DNA of 43,154 bases from Roseiflexus sp. GTDB taxonomy: Bacteria > Chloroflexota > Chloroflexia > Chloroflexales > Roseiflexaceae. Positions 43,067-43,154 of this stretch are shown here, one piece after another; the stretch's first letter is position 1, and every line of letters begins with the position of its first letter. A model generated the notes under the pieces. It did no database searches, was not told where the DNA came from, and was given only the letters and a program-made list of their open reading frames with translations. The DNA is taken from contig JANXAL010000127.1 of assembly GCA_025062325.1 (NCBI GenBank), positions 68,358 to 111,511 on the forward strand. The letters are read 5' to 3'. The position numbers and the translations under genes were made by a program.

Positions 43067-43154
43067 CGCAGGTTAACCTTTGCTCATCATTCGCTGGCGC
43101 GCCGCGAGAGCACGTTGCAGGCAACTATTGCGGTCGATCTGCAACGTCATTGGT

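Overview
The window looks like chromosomal DNA of a filamentous anoxygenic phototroph of the phylum Chloroflexota, most like Roseiflexus. I base this on remembered protein resemblance, high GC, GC-rich third codon positions, very Pro/Thr-rich surface-protein linkers and intergenic repeat families (CGCAAAGACGCAAAG-type hairpins, ACGGAT-type hairpins, short GGGCGCC runs); no database search was possible, so the genus is an inference. No tRNA, rRNA, CRISPR array, transposase or phage gene was seen.

Layout. (a) 1-3.3 kb: end of a dipeptide/oligopeptide-type ABC importer (binding protein cut by the window edge, then two permeases), followed by a small unknown protein. (b) 4.2-7.2 kb: a class D/E-like sortase with a clear promoter, and right behind it a 670-residue surface protein ending in an LPATST-type sorting signal, a likely enzyme-substrate pair. 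(c) 7.4-8.9 kb: peptidyl-tRNA hydrolase and, on the minus strand, PhoU. (d) 9.0-17.8 kb: a complete chemosensory operon (CheW, MCP, hybrid CheA-REC, CheY-like, an unusual RsbT-like small protein, CheW, CheB, CheR-TPR) behind overlapping palindromic operators; no flagellar genes are present. (e) 18.2-27.6 kb: a divergent GH2 glycosidase, NrdR, a membrane protein with an Mrr-like domain, FabG, Asp23-family protein, NusB, ACP, TatA/B, TatC and an FmrO/ArmA-like 16S rRNA methyltransferase. (f) 27.6-33.9 kb: a frameshifted small membrane gene, HtpX, a NarL-type two-component pair, an SbtA-like bicarbonate transporter, a SAM methyltransferase and a DUF1232-like protein.

(g) 33.9-43.0 kb: the most accessory-looking part. 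A variant tRNA-guanine transglycosylase faces, two bases apart, a two-gene minus-strand operon of CHAT (caspase-like) proteases: a 1457-residue CpXC zinc-ribbon/TPR/CHAT protein and a 599-residue CHAT protein whose GTG start overlaps the first gene's stop. The same repeat families lie on both sides of this 7-8 kb segment, partly in inverted orientation, suggesting an island-like unit. The TPR array is built of near-identical 135-bp units, a sign of recent expansion. This operon is my best candidate for a poorly described (possibly defence or cell-death) system. The window ends in a promoter overlapped by two adjacent perfect palindromes; the gene it serves lies mostly or wholly outside.
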